Virus record (IMG/VR): IMGVR_UViG_3300027736_000222
Coordinates: 1-26,177 of that record
Source of the DNA: a virus
Direction: 5' to 3' (one strand)
DNA: 26,177 bases
In this document: piece by piece, positions 1-8,761 of the stretch
Position numbering within the stretch: position 1 is the first letter of the stretch
How the letters are laid out: each line of letters opens with the position of its first letter
The notes under the pieces: model-generated
Databases searched by the model: none
What the model was told of the DNA's origin: nothing
The model's input: only the letters and a program-made list of their open reading frames with translations
Position numbers and translations under genes: made by a program

Positions 1-979
1 TGACATTGGTTGTTGGTATTTCTTGAGGTTTGACAACATTGACTTCCTTGTTAAAGCGAGGGAACTTTGTAGCGTGAGACTTTACTGGTACTCCGTATGC
101 TCGGATAAGTATCTCTTCCCTTGATCTGCCCATCAAAGTTTCCTTGATACGCTCGTAGCCACCAAAAGGATTATCCTTGGAGTGAAAGTAATGGACACTA
201 GCATTACGCTTCTTGCTGCGTTGGACGTATGGAACGATTTCGTCGTTTAGCAACTCAGCTTTGACGTTCTCGATGGTTGTTGCACCGTCTAAATACTCCT
301 TGATTACTTCTGTCCATCCGTCAATCGGAGTGAAAGTAAGTAGCAACTTTGAATTTCTAGTCGCAAGTCGAAATCGAAGCGTGTCAATCAGCTCATTTCC
401 CAACAAGTATTCATCAAGCCATACTCCAATATTGTGCCATTTAGGGTCTTTGCTGCCAAGTTCAGCACCTTCTAGAATTGTTGGATTATTCTGATACTGT
501 GAGTACGTCTTGAAGATAATCTGCGAACCATTGGGAAAGATCAACGAATTGTCAGTAAATCCGTTCTTCTTGGTATACGAGATGTATGCATTTGCTGATG
601 TTTGCTTTGTACGCAACTCATTTGGAATCCAGTTCCATACTGCACTTTGTTGCTGGCGTATGCTAACCTCTGACGTTTGTGAGAAGCAGAATATTTCAGA
701 CTTAGGATTTTCGATTGCGGCTTTGACTACGCAGTACGAACCCCAGGCAGTTTTTCCACTGCGATTACCGCCAAGTGCCAGAACCTCAGAGACTTGTGAC
801 AATTGCTCTTCTGCCTTTTCCCAATGCGGCAATCTGAATCCATATCTGTACGGATCTCTTTCGGCGTTATCAATGGCTTCGTGATAAACCTTATGGATGT
901 CCATAAGTTCATCTGGTTCCATTGCACAAATCTCGTCGTCTGACGGAGGTTGCAATATTGCATGATTACGCCATTGCAT
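1..979 (-). CDS. terL: Terminase large subunit (packaging ATPase/nuclease), C-terminus off the left edge
   Basis: This is the motor ATPase that pumps DNA into the prohead and carries the headful/end-cutting nuclease. The reading frame is open from the ATG at 979 to the window edge (about 326 codons). It shows a Walker A motif GGNRSGKT about 58 residues in, a Walker B-like NIGVWLDEY, and a motif III-like LLLTFTP after it. The sequence continues through RAYGVPVKSHATKFPRF, typical of the linker before the nuclease domain; the nuclease domain itself is mostly outside the window. The start ATG shares one base with the stop codon of the upstream gene (TAATG), so translation is probably coupled. The frame upstream of the ATG is closed by TGA. 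Overlapping short frames in this stretch are shadows. Family assignment is secure from motif order and context; the exact terminase subfamily is not. Confidence 0.95.
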   Translation of the reverse strand, partial: MQWRNHAILQPPSDDEICAMEPDELMDIHKVYHEAIDNAERDPYRYGFRLPHWEKAEEQLSQVSEVLALGGNRSGKTAWGSYCVVKAAIENPKSEIFCFSQTSEVSIRQQQSAVWNWIPNELRTKQTSANAYISYTKKNGFTDNSLIFPNGSQIIFKTYSQYQNNPTILEGAELGSKDPKWHNIGVWLDEYLLGNELIDTLRFRLATRNSKLLLTFTPIDGWTEVIKEYLDGATTIENVKAELLNDEIVPYVQRSKKRNASVHYFHSKDNPFGGYERIKETLMGRSREEILIRAYGVPVKSHATKFPRFNKEVNVVKPQEIPTTNV

Positions 980-1530
980 TATTCAATAACTTCAACTTCA
1001 ATTGCTTGTTCCTTGATTTTATTGGCAATGCGAGACTTTGCTTCAGCAATCATTTTGGCAGCATCGTCAATGCTTGCACCCTTACGATGTTCCACGATTG
1101 TGCTTGCCATGCCAGAGAGTTGCCCAGCTTTGTCTGTCATAATGCCGATAGTCAACGCAAGACGGTCTGGCGAGATCATCTTTAATTGCTCTGGATCGTT
1201 GGATAATTGTTCTGCTTTCTCGAACAATAGATCAGTGTACTCAGCCGCAGCAATAGCGTAGCGTTTAGAGAACTCTTTACGCTTTGACTCAAGCGTGTCA
1301 TTATGCCGCCATTCTAGCGACCTTACTAGCTCATGCGATACTTTACACTTCTTAGCAATCACGCTGATACGTCCACCCTGTGCAAGCATCCATAGAATCT
1401 GTGCAGCTACATTAGGATTGTAATGCTCGATTGAGTTGCGCGGGAATAGCTTCGCACGTTCTTTAACCTCAAGAAAGAACTCCTTAATTGCCTGTTTACT
1501 GTCAATCTCAAGAAGTTCATTATCACTCAT
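979..1530 (-). CDS. terS: Probable terminase small subunit (HTH DNA-recognition protein)
   Basis: This 183-aa protein sits directly upstream of terL and overlaps it by one base, the usual place for the small subunit that recognises phage DNA and loads the large subunit. Residues about 43-80 (NPNVAAQILWMLAQGG through VSHELVRSLEWRH) look like a helix-turn-helix, with a segment resembling the recognition of non-permissive steps (ISVIAKKCKVSHELVRSLE). The remainder is predicted largely helical and charged, fitting the oligomerisation region of TerS proteins. TerS sequences diverge strongly, so the call rests on size, HTH and gene order rather than a specific signature. An alternative is a generic phage HTH protein. 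Confidence 0.7.
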   Translation of the reverse strand: MSDNELLEIDSKQAIKEFFLEVKERAKLFPRNSIEHYNPNVAAQILWMLAQGGRISVIAKKCKVSHELVRSLEWRHNDTLESKRKEFSKRYAIAAAEYTDLLFEKAEQLSNDPEQLKMISPDRLALTIGIMTDKAGQLSGMASTIVEHRKGASIDDAAKMIAEAKSRIANKIKEQAIEVEVIE

Positions 1531-1537
1531 ATTGTTT

Positions 1538-4500
1538 TTACTTATTGCTTAAAGAACTACTTATAGCTGACGATATGCTTCTGGCAAGTGCAGGATTGTT
1601 ATATTTTTTACTAGCTTGACCAAAAGTTTCAGATTTCAATTTTGGCAATACAATACCAACCAAGTCATAAACAGGATGCTCGCGACCACGAATCGAGATT
1701 GTTGCAACTTCATTACCAATTTGCATTTCACCAACAGCAGTTGGTCTAAGTCTTGGTTCACTTCTTTTTTCAGAATATCGAGTCAAATGGACTCCATTTT
1801 CAAAGTTTGCTTTAAGAGCATAAACGTGTTTTCCTTTGCCTTCAATTGAAACAATAGTAGATGTGCTTGGTGGATTTTCAGATGTCCACTTCCATCCAGC
1901 ACTTTGTTTGAAAAGGTTTGTTTTAAATTTTGATCCTTTAAGGTTGGGTTTTGCTTCTCCATCAACAAAAAGAGATGGTTTTCCAGTCGATACATTTATT
2001 GATCCTGTTCCATATCCTTTTCCTGTTAAATCAACACCTGTTTCCGCATCAAAAAATTTTCCACCACGCTCATATGATTCTATATTAAATTTCTTAAAGA
2101 AGTTTGGAGGTTCAACATATTTCCCCCGTCGTTGCGCATCTTTTTTTGATCCAGTAAATCTTTCAGGAACTACGGCAATCTTCGGCATATACTGCTTGGT
2201 AGATTGATCTAGGATAAGTTCTCCATTACGGTTGAACCTGGGAGACTGCGGCAACAAGTTATCACGGATTGCGTAGTAAGAATTAGCACCAAATGGGATG
2301 CTTACATTACTGTTTGTTTGGATTGCACTTTGTAAGCGATCAAAAGCAAATGTTCTAAATATGCCAGATTCCAAGTCTGGAGACACTTTGCCAATCAATG
2401 GATTTATTGTAAGTTGCTTCTTTGTTTGTAATCCAAGAACTGAGTTAATAAAGTTTTTACGCCGCTCCCAATTTTTAAGATCTTTGCTTTTATAGTAAGC
2501 ATTCGTAGACTGACCTTTGTTTTGTATCGCAACTGATTCTTGGATGTCATCAAGAATTTGCTGTCTATTCAAGTTAAGTTTTTTTGCAATAGGATTCTTA
2601 ACTGCACGTTGCACGTTCTTCTCCAACTGCTTTAGATCCATGGCCTCTAAATACAACCTTCCATTACGAGAAACCCATCCAGTTGGCACAACAAGACCTT
2701 CTGCCAATCCTTCAACTTGAACTGATCTTCCTTGTTCAATTGGCTTGTTTACCGTATTTACGGCAAACTTGTTTTCACTATTGATTTGCTCTTGAAGCAT
2801 TGTAGCCATTCCAAATGTGCCATTATCAATAACGCCACGCTCTTCAAGATCTTTAAAGTGATCAATACTAAGTTGCCCTCGTCCATTGCCACTTGAGTCA
2901 ACTACCATTACATTTTCTGGCAACTTTTCTCCTGCATCAACAATCCTCTTATTGGTTGTGTTGATTGTTTCCTTTGCTTCGTAGTGGCTAGGATTAGTAG
3001 ATTTTACATCTGGAACCCTGTTGTTGACTTGTTTCAATGGTTTACCAGCAGTATCCTTGTAGGCCTGTCTAAGCATCTCCTTGACCTGTGGCAGTTCTCT
3101 CATGCCGTCTGCAAGCAGGCCTGTACCCATCACCATACGTCCACCCGCATCCGTTGCTCCACCAAACTTAAAGTGTAGGTTTTTAACAATCGGTGCAGAG
3201 GCAAACAAGTTTTTGAAGCTATTTTCAATATTCCGTCTTAATGTGGTCTTTCTTGATTGTTGGAATAACTTACCGCTTGATACGTCTTCAACCAATGCCC
3301 TAACGCCATTATCGGTATAGAACTCAATAGCTAGTTCTTCAAGACCTGCTGGAGCAATGTCATTATCCCTTCTAAGATTATTGTATTCGTCGCCCCATGC
3401 TTTGAACTCTGGATCTAGTGTTCCATCTACGTTCCTTACAAGACCACTTTGTGTTTCATCCCCAAGCATTCTTGAGACAATCATGTCATTGTTATTGTGC
3501 CTGAATTGGATCATGTGTCCAACTTCATGTGCCGCAACTGCTTCCAAAAATCCAGCTCGATCATTTAAATTTACAACTGCTTTTCTTGATGCTGGGTCAA
3601 AAAAGTTATTTCCGCTATTTTTAAATTCCCATTCAAAGAACCCTGGGTATGCTGCATCAAGAGACGAAACAAATGTCCTCATTCCGCGATCTTTGATACC
3701 ATCGTATATTGCAAGATTTTCTGGGGTAAGTTTATTGCGGTAATTGACCATTTCGTCGATGTTGGTCTGACTAAAGTCTTTTCTGCCTCCAACAAGTCTG
3801 CCCAGACCGCCAAATACTAATGCATCTCTACCAGCAAGTGCTAGAGTCTCCTCATCAATACCTTTGCTATTAATGGCATTGTAAGCAAGCGTTGCTGGTG
3901 CTGCTATAGCTGTTCCAACTGTCGCTCTAGCAAATCCTCTTGCAAGCGGTGAGGAATAGTCACCAAGAGTTGCTAATGCACCACCCAGTCCCCCAACCCT
4001 TTCGTTAGTAGCAACCCGTCTAAAAAATGGAGTTGAACTGGTACGCTCAACCATTTCTTCGCTCATAACTGAGGCGAATTTAGCTATTCCTTTAAGCACC
4101 TTAGGTGCAACTGCAATTCCAATTCTTGCTCCAAAATATGGCATAGCAACTTGTGAATATGGAACAGAAAGAATAGCTTTTCCTAACCAAGGTATCTTAT
4201 TAAATCCAACTTTTCTTTCTATTACTTTTATAAAACTATTAAGACTTGCAGCTTTATTGCCAATAGAATCCAATGCACTTGCAGCATTGCCAATAGTTGC
4301 TGCACCTGCACCGCGAACAACGTCTTGAACAGTTCTTGCACTATCTAATCCTATCTCAACCTTGTTTGCAAATGTTGAGGCATTAGCAATACCTTCATTA
4401 ATAGTTGTAAGTCTTGAACTTAATTCGCTTGTGCTTGCAGTAACTCCATCAAGACGAGTAGTTAGTTCGGTTGCTTTCTCAGTTGCTCCAATTTTCAAAG

Positions 4501-5707
4501 CATCATCAAGTTGTCCTTGGATAACCGCAGATTCTTTTTGCAAACCAGAAGCAACACTAGATAATTTAGCTTGTTCTTTGATTAGCAGTTGTCCTCTATT
4601 CACCGCTTCCATACCTTGTGCTATCTTGGTCGCGTTTCTTGCAGCATTGGCATATTTAATTAAGCCCATAGCTGTTCCAACACCTTCACCAATAACAATA
4701 GCTATTGGATCTCCCGCAACAGTTCCTACAGAACCATAATTGTTTAATGCTTTCTGAAATTCTTCTGTGCCTTTTTCACCATACTGAGCATCGTATTGTT
4801 TTTTTGTTTCAAAAACAGCGTTACTAACCTGTTCGCCAAGTCCAATTGTTGAAGCAAACTCTGCTGCATTAATACCAGCATAGGTTCGCTTAAACATTTC
4901 TGTTTTATAGGATGCTTGCTCCTTACCTGCTTTTGCTTCTTCTGGGGAGTATAGTCCTAGTGCTTCGCCAACATTCGCTCCTAAGTTTTGGAGTATTTCA
5001 GCACCTTTTACGATACCAGTTGCAGATCCACCTACAAACTTACTTGCAGCTTCCGCATTTGCTGTTGTTACTTCTTCTTTAGATTTACCGCTACCGCTTG
5101 TCATTAAGCTAGTTGCGGTTTCTAGCATAGATGCACCTTTAGGTATTTTTACTTTTGCTACATCTCCTGCGTTTGGTAACGTACCTCGAAAAATTGTATC
5201 AGCACCAGCGGCCAATCCCTTAATTCCATTCCAAAGATCAGCAAACATACCATTTTCTGATATCATGCTTTCTTTATTTAGCCCTGCTTCTTCACGAATT
5301 GAGTGCAACTTAGCTTCTTGAGCAAATTGACTAGCATCCATGTTTTTTCCAACAAAATTCGTAGTATCATATATTTTATCTCCAGATGTAAAGGCGATAC
5401 CTTTTTCCGTAAGTTCCCCATCCTTGAAAAGACCACGATCTTCCAATAGTAAGTAATCTTTACCAAGTTGTGTTGCTTCACCCTTAGCATCCAGAATGCC
5501 GCGAGCTTTCATTCCTTCCTCAGTTGTGAATGGTTGCAACTTAAATGGTGCAGCAGTTATTCTTGGATCATTTAGATCAAGATTCTGCCAATTTGGGGGG
5601 AGATAGTTGTTTTTTGTTAATTCAATATTCTTTGCTTCTCCAGCAAAGTATTCATTTAACGCGCCAACTTCAAGTTTACTAACTTCTGGATCAACTTTTT
5701 CAGTCAT
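1538..5707 (-). CDS. 1389-aa internal virion/ejection protein with HEVGH metallopeptidase motif
   Basis: This very large protein lies two bases downstream of the lysozyme ejection protein and upstream of terS. That position and size match the long internal core proteins of podoviruses that are ejected into the host to form the DNA conduit. The first half has Gly/Ala-rich hydrophobic stretches (around residues 325-350, 510-545 and 590-610) and a probable coiled coil (around 365-441). A zinc-binding HEVGH motif occurs at residues 727-731 within FLEAVAAHEVGHMIQF, with Glu-rich EELAIEF at about 790-796 as a plausible third ligand, gluzincin style. Residues flanking it (NDRAGFLEAVAAHEVGH, EFYTDNG) look like a genuine protease fold rather than a chance HExxH. 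The C-terminal third has no motif I recognise and ends in a Ser-rich tail. Role is inferred from context; the peptidase activity is predicted only. Confidence 0.75.
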   Translation of the reverse strand: MTEKVDPEVSKLEVGALNEYFAGEAKNIELTKNNYLPPNWQNLDLNDPRITAAPFKLQPFTTEEGMKARGILDAKGEATQLGKDYLLLEDRGLFKDGELTEKGIAFTSGDKIYDTTNFVGKNMDASQFAQEAKLHSIREEAGLNKESMISENGMFADLWNGIKGLAAGADTIFRGTLPNAGDVAKVKIPKGASMLETATSLMTSGSGKSKEEVTTANAEAASKFVGGSATGIVKGAEILQNLGANVGEALGLYSPEEAKAGKEQASYKTEMFKRTYAGINAAEFASTIGLGEQVSNAVFETKKQYDAQYGEKGTEEFQKALNNYGSVGTVAGDPIAIVIGEGVGTAMGLIKYANAARNATKIAQGMEAVNRGQLLIKEQAKLSSVASGLQKESAVIQGQLDDALKIGATEKATELTTRLDGVTASTSELSSRLTTINEGIANASTFANKVEIGLDSARTVQDVVRGAGAATIGNAASALDSIGNKAASLNSFIKVIERKVGFNKIPWLGKAILSVPYSQVAMPYFGARIGIAVAPKVLKGIAKFASVMSEEMVERTSSTPFFRRVATNERVGGLGGALATLGDYSSPLARGFARATVGTAIAAPATLAYNAINSKGIDEETLALAGRDALVFGGLGRLVGGRKDFSQTNIDEMVNYRNKLTPENLAIYDGIKDRGMRTFVSSLDAAYPGFFEWEFKNSGNNFFDPASRKAVVNLNDRAGFLEAVAAHEVGHMIQFRHNNNDMIVSRMLGDETQSGLVRNVDGTLDPEFKAWGDEYNNLRRDNDIAPAGLEELAIEFYTDNGVRALVEDVSSGKLFQQSRKTTLRRNIENSFKNLFASAPIVKNLHFKFGGATDAGGRMVMGTGLLADGMRELPQVKEMLRQAYKDTAGKPLKQVNNRVPDVKSTNPSHYEAKETINTTNKRIVDAGEKLPENVMVVDSSGNGRGQLSIDHFKDLEERGVIDNGTFGMATMLQEQINSENKFAVNTVNKPIEQGRSVQVEGLAEGLVVPTGWVSRNGRLYLEAMDLKQLEKNVQRAVKNPIAKKLNLNRQQILDDIQESVAIQNKGQSTNAYYKSKDLKNWERRKNFINSVLGLQTKKQLTINPLIGKVSPDLESGIFRTFAFDRLQSAIQTNSNVSIPFGANSYYAIRDNLLPQSPRFNRNGELILDQSTKQYMPKIAVVPERFTGSKKDAQRRGKYVEPPNFFKKFNIESYERGGKFFDAETGVDLTGKGYGTGSINVSTGKPSLFVDGEAKPNLKGSKFKTNLFKQSAGWKWTSENPPSTSTIVSIEGKGKHVYALKANFENGVHLTRYSEKRSEPRLRPTAVGEMQIGNEVATISIRGREHPVYDLVGIVLPKLKSETFGQASKKYNNPALARSISSAISSSLSNK

Positions 5708-5708
5708 A

Positions 5709-7349
5709 TCAATATCCTAATTTCATTCTTAATTGTTCAGTAGAATTCAATGGATTCTTTATTTTACCATCACTAGTTTTGTTTATTCCGGCCATTGCTT
5801 CACTAATCATTTTATCAGAAGTTCCCTTGGGAATGCGGCCTAGTTCTTCTGCTCGCTTAATTGAAGTAGAGAAATAATTCCTAAGTCTATTTAACTCTTC
5901 TGCTGCTTTTGTTTCAGAAATTCCACCCTCCGAAATTTGTGTTGCTGCTGATCTAGCAACAGAAAATTCAGCATCAGACATTGAGCCTAATCCTTGGAAT
6001 TTTCTCATTGAATCAGTGGTAGCTAGTGCAACTATTGCTTTTCTTGATACATCAGCATCAAATCCAGCAGTCCCAGGCACATGCTTTAATCCAATACCTA
6101 CTCCAAAAACATCAGAGAAACCAGGTGAAGAAGTTAATTCATTTACTGTTTTAATTGCATACGCAGCATCTGATGCAGCTCTTAAAGATGCCTCATTAGC
6201 TTTTTCCGCATCAGCAGTTGGTATTGCAGCTTTATCCAATACAGTATAACCAGTAGGTTCTCCGTTTACAAATTTAGCTTCGTAAGTATTTTCTGGTTTA
6301 AGTCCAAGAGCTTTGGCTTCTTCGCCAGTTACAATTTTAACTGCTTCTTGAGGCTTATTTGGTGTGAAGCCGACAGAGGATTCAACAGGGGTCAGGAATA
6401 AAGCAGATTCCATTCTTCTGCGATTAACAAGTCCTGGAAGATCTTCCCCTCCAGCTTTTGTATATTCTTGCATTTTTGCAACCAATTCGTTAGGCTTATC
6501 ACCAAATCTTTCAATTAGACCTACTCCTTGACCTGTATTAAAATCAAACGAGGCAAGAGCGTTAAATTGGTTTTCATTCAAACTGACTCCTTTAAGTTCA
6601 GCAGCATCCTTAATTCTTTTAGCATGTACTGAAAGTTCAGTATTCAATCTTTCAGTTGCCTGTGATTCAGTTAGAACTTCACCTTCTTTACCCCTTGTTC
6701 CATATCCAACACTTGTTTGTTTATAATCACTATAAGCGTTTGGATTAAAACCTTCAAAACTTTTTACAATATCTACAAGACCACCACTTATTCTGGGTTT
6801 TTCCCAAGACTGAGTATCAGCATTCCATACCATATCTTGTTCTCCACCTTGAACACCAAATTTTTGAGTAGTTGGAGCTTTTCTTGATTCAGCTCGCATT
6901 GCGGCTTTTTGATCAGCAATAAGTTGATTCATTTGCAATGTAGCTTGTTGATCCAACCTGTTTTGTTCTGTATCAAACTTTCTTCCTTCCATTCCAAAAT
7001 TCAAAACATTGCTAATGGAATTTGACGCTTCTTTAGCGTAAGCTGCTGCTTCAATAGGAGAGATATTAGGATCGTTTATCTTTTGTAGATACGGAGACAA
7101 ACTTGATTCAATATCAATACCAAGGCTTTTGCCCATTTTGATGGCACTCTCAATACCCGTGACACTTGCTTTGATACTAGCATCAAGTTTTTTACGGTTT
7201 TGCTTTTCTTCTCCATATCTCTCAATTCCTCCAGCAATAGTCTGCCCTAGCCCTGCAATTGCGTTAGCGTTGGTGTTCGCTGCGTTTACAAACCCAGAGT
7301 AGTCCTGTCTAAACAGGCTGGGGTCAATTGATGATCCTAGTAGTGCCAT
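5709..7349 (-). CDS. Internal virion protein with GH24-type lysozyme domain
   Basis: This 546-aa protein combines a helical N-terminal region (1-185), a lysozyme domain (about 188-322) and a helical C-terminal region. The domain begins GGLVDIVKSFEGF and contains the T4-type/P21-endolysin layout: catalytic Glu199, Asp208 nine residues later, the SVGYGT strand, FNALASFDFNTGQG, and LPGLVNRRRMESALF near its end. The residue at the usual Thr position before (I/V)GYG is Ser213, and the Asp-to-Ser spacing is one shorter than the common E-x8-D-x5-T pattern. Placed among ejection proteins and far from the real lysis cassette, it is best read as a virion-carried muralytic enzyme that opens peptidoglycan during DNA entry, not as the endolysin. 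The start ATG lacks a clear Shine-Dalgarno. It is followed after one base by the 1389-aa gene. Confidence 0.85.
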   Translation of the reverse strand: MALLGSSIDPSLFRQDYSGFVNAANTNANAIAGLGQTIAGGIERYGEEKQNRKKLDASIKASVTGIESAIKMGKSLGIDIESSLSPYLQKINDPNISPIEAAAYAKEASNSISNVLNFGMEGRKFDTEQNRLDQQATLQMNQLIADQKAAMRAESRKAPTTQKFGVQGGEQDMVWNADTQSWEKPRISGGLVDIVKSFEGFNPNAYSDYKQTSVGYGTRGKEGEVLTESQATERLNTELSVHAKRIKDAAELKGVSLNENQFNALASFDFNTGQGVGLIERFGDKPNELVAKMQEYTKAGGEDLPGLVNRRRMESALFLTPVESSVGFTPNKPQEAVKIVTGEEAKALGLKPENTYEAKFVNGEPTGYTVLDKAAIPTADAEKANEASLRAASDAAYAIKTVNELTSSPGFSDVFGVGIGLKHVPGTAGFDADVSRKAIVALATTDSMRKFQGLGSMSDAEFSVARSAATQISEGGISETKAAEELNRLRNYFSTSIKRAEELGRIPKGTSDKMISEAMAGINKTSDGKIKNPLNSTEQLRMKLGY

Positions 7350-7376
7350 GATATGAAATTCTTTCTATCTATCTTA

Positions 7377-8417
7377 TTATACAACTTTAGCCCGTGGTGG
7401 TGAAAGCAAACCAACAAGTGAGTTACCAGCAAGTGACGCACCACCCGTAAATGCAGCACCGCCAATTTGTCCAATAGCACTCATAATGCCAGCGTTTTGC
7501 TGCGCTTGCATCTGTGCGTTTGCCTGTTGTGCCGCTAGTTGGTTGCTACGTTCAGTTGCACCAAGGTTGAGTGCCTGTCCTGCGTCGAATAGCCCAGGTG
7601 TGCCGCGACCGATTTGTTGCAAGCCTACTCCTAAGTTTTGCTGACCTGCTTGGTAGCTTAGTGGTGTTGACCCTAGTAGTTGTAAGCCAGGTTGTGAGTA
7701 AAACTGCTGACCCATGTTGTAAGCACCGAGGTTGGCGTTCTGCGCCTCACCGCGAAGGTTGCCCATCGTGCCTTGTTGTGCTTGGAACTGATTGAAGGCA
7801 TTTAGACCTGCTGTAGCTGCCTCTCCTCGCCGTGTTGCTTGTGCGCCCTCACGGTTTAGTATCTCTTGGGCTATACCTAGGTTGCCACCGATACGTCCTG
7901 CTGCCTGTGCGCCTGCACGGGCTTGTTGATCGGCGTTACGCATCTGCTCTGGGGATAAATACCCACGGCGAGCGAATGCCTCGTTGCCTAGCGTGTTGGC
8001 TTGGTTGACGTATCCTTGGCTTTGACCTTGGTATAGCCCAGCCAGACCCTGCGCCTGTAGTGCTTGCTCCTGAGATTGCTGTACCCGTGCTGCTGCTTCT
8101 GGCGACATTGCTTGCAGTAGACCCCGTGCCTGACCTGCTTGACCAGTCATCTGACCGAGTTCCGCGGATCGAGCGTCACCTAGTTGCCGTGCAGCCTCTT
8201 GCGTAGCACCCTGCATCTGACCATAGTAACCTTGCTGCCCATTTACACCTTGCGTAAACGCTGAAATGTCACCCAGATTCAGTCCTTGGAACTGTGGACG
8301 GTACTGACCCTCAAACGCCATTGTGCTGGGCATCGATTGCTGGTATGCACCAAGCAACTTATTGATATCAGCACCGTAATTAGCCTTGGGAGCTTTGATT
8401 TTTTTAACTTTACCCAT
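7377..8417 (-). CDS. Gln/Ala/Gly-rich internal virion (DNA ejection) protein
   Basis: A 346-aa protein with strongly biased composition: long helical runs rich in Gln, Ala and Gly (for example QGLAGLYQGQSQGYVNQ), a basic N-terminus (MGKVKKIKAPK) and a glycine-rich hydrophobic C-terminal segment (IMSAIGQIGGAAFTGGASL) that could insert in membrane. Such composition is common for the smallest of the ejected core proteins of T7-like and related podoviruses (gp14 role). It is followed 27 bases later by the lysozyme ejection protein, giving an ejection-protein cluster in order of increasing size (346, 546, 1389 aa). The DNA is visibly richer in G+C than the genes on either side. No enzymatic motif seen. 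Function is inferred from context and composition. Confidence 0.65.
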   Translation of the reverse strand: MGKVKKIKAPKANYGADINKLLGAYQQSMPSTMAFEGQYRPQFQGLNLGDISAFTQGVNGQQGYYGQMQGATQEAARQLGDARSAELGQMTGQAGQARGLLQAMSPEAAARVQQSQEQALQAQGLAGLYQGQSQGYVNQANTLGNEAFARRGYLSPEQMRNADQQARAGAQAAGRIGGNLGIAQEILNREGAQATRRGEAATAGLNAFNQFQAQQGTMGNLRGEAQNANLGAYNMGQQFYSQPGLQLLGSTPLSYQAGQQNLGVGLQQIGRGTPGLFDAGQALNLGATERSNQLAAQQANAQMQAQQNAGIMSAIGQIGGAAFTGGASLAGNSLVGLLSPPRAKVV

Positions 8418-8424
8418 GATCGTC

Positions 8425-8757
8425 TTATTTGAGTTTTTTGTAGAATTTTAGAATGTCGTAGACCCTGACATGGGGAGATTGTTTGAAGTCTCGTTGAAAT
8501 GATATGTAATCGAAATCGGGGACGAACTTTGCGAGTGCGTTCCGCATATTTCCCGTGCAGATGGTGACAAACAACGTGTTGGAATCATGGTGTTCCCGTG
8601 CTTCTTCGGGGTTGTTTGAGTCAGAGTAGTAGCACAACGCGAAAGAATGGTTGTCGCAAATAACCACACCGTGGCAAAGATGCCATGTGATAAGTTCTTG
8701 CAAGTCGAGCTTGTTTCTTTCATATAGTTCTATTGTACCTGCTAGGTGCTTGTTCAC
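8425..8757 (-). CDS. Hypothetical protein between tail fibre and ejection proteins
   Basis: A 110-aa protein with two short strands (GVVICDNHSFALCYY and TLFVTICTG) followed by a helix and a basic C-terminus (DILKFYKKLK). It starts four bases after the fibre gene stop and ends seven bases before the ejection protein gene, so it belongs to the same leftward operon. Position and size recall the small gp13-type internal virion or assembly proteins of T7-like phages, which have an acetyltransferase-like fold, but I see no decisive motif. A second minus-strand frame across 8448-8723 is a shadow. Confidence 0.6.
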   Translation of the reverse strand: MNKHLAGTIELYERNKLDLQELITWHLCHGVVICDNHSFALCYYSDSNNPEEAREHHDSNTLFVTICTGNMRNALAKFVPDFDYISFQRDFKQSPHVRVYDILKFYKKLK

Positions 8758-8761
8758 TTTT

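Noticed and set aside
213-963. Plus-strand open frames and the minus-strand 78-codon frame across the terminase region
   Set aside because: The terminase frame continues without stop from 979 to the left edge with clear Walker motifs; the others are shadows.
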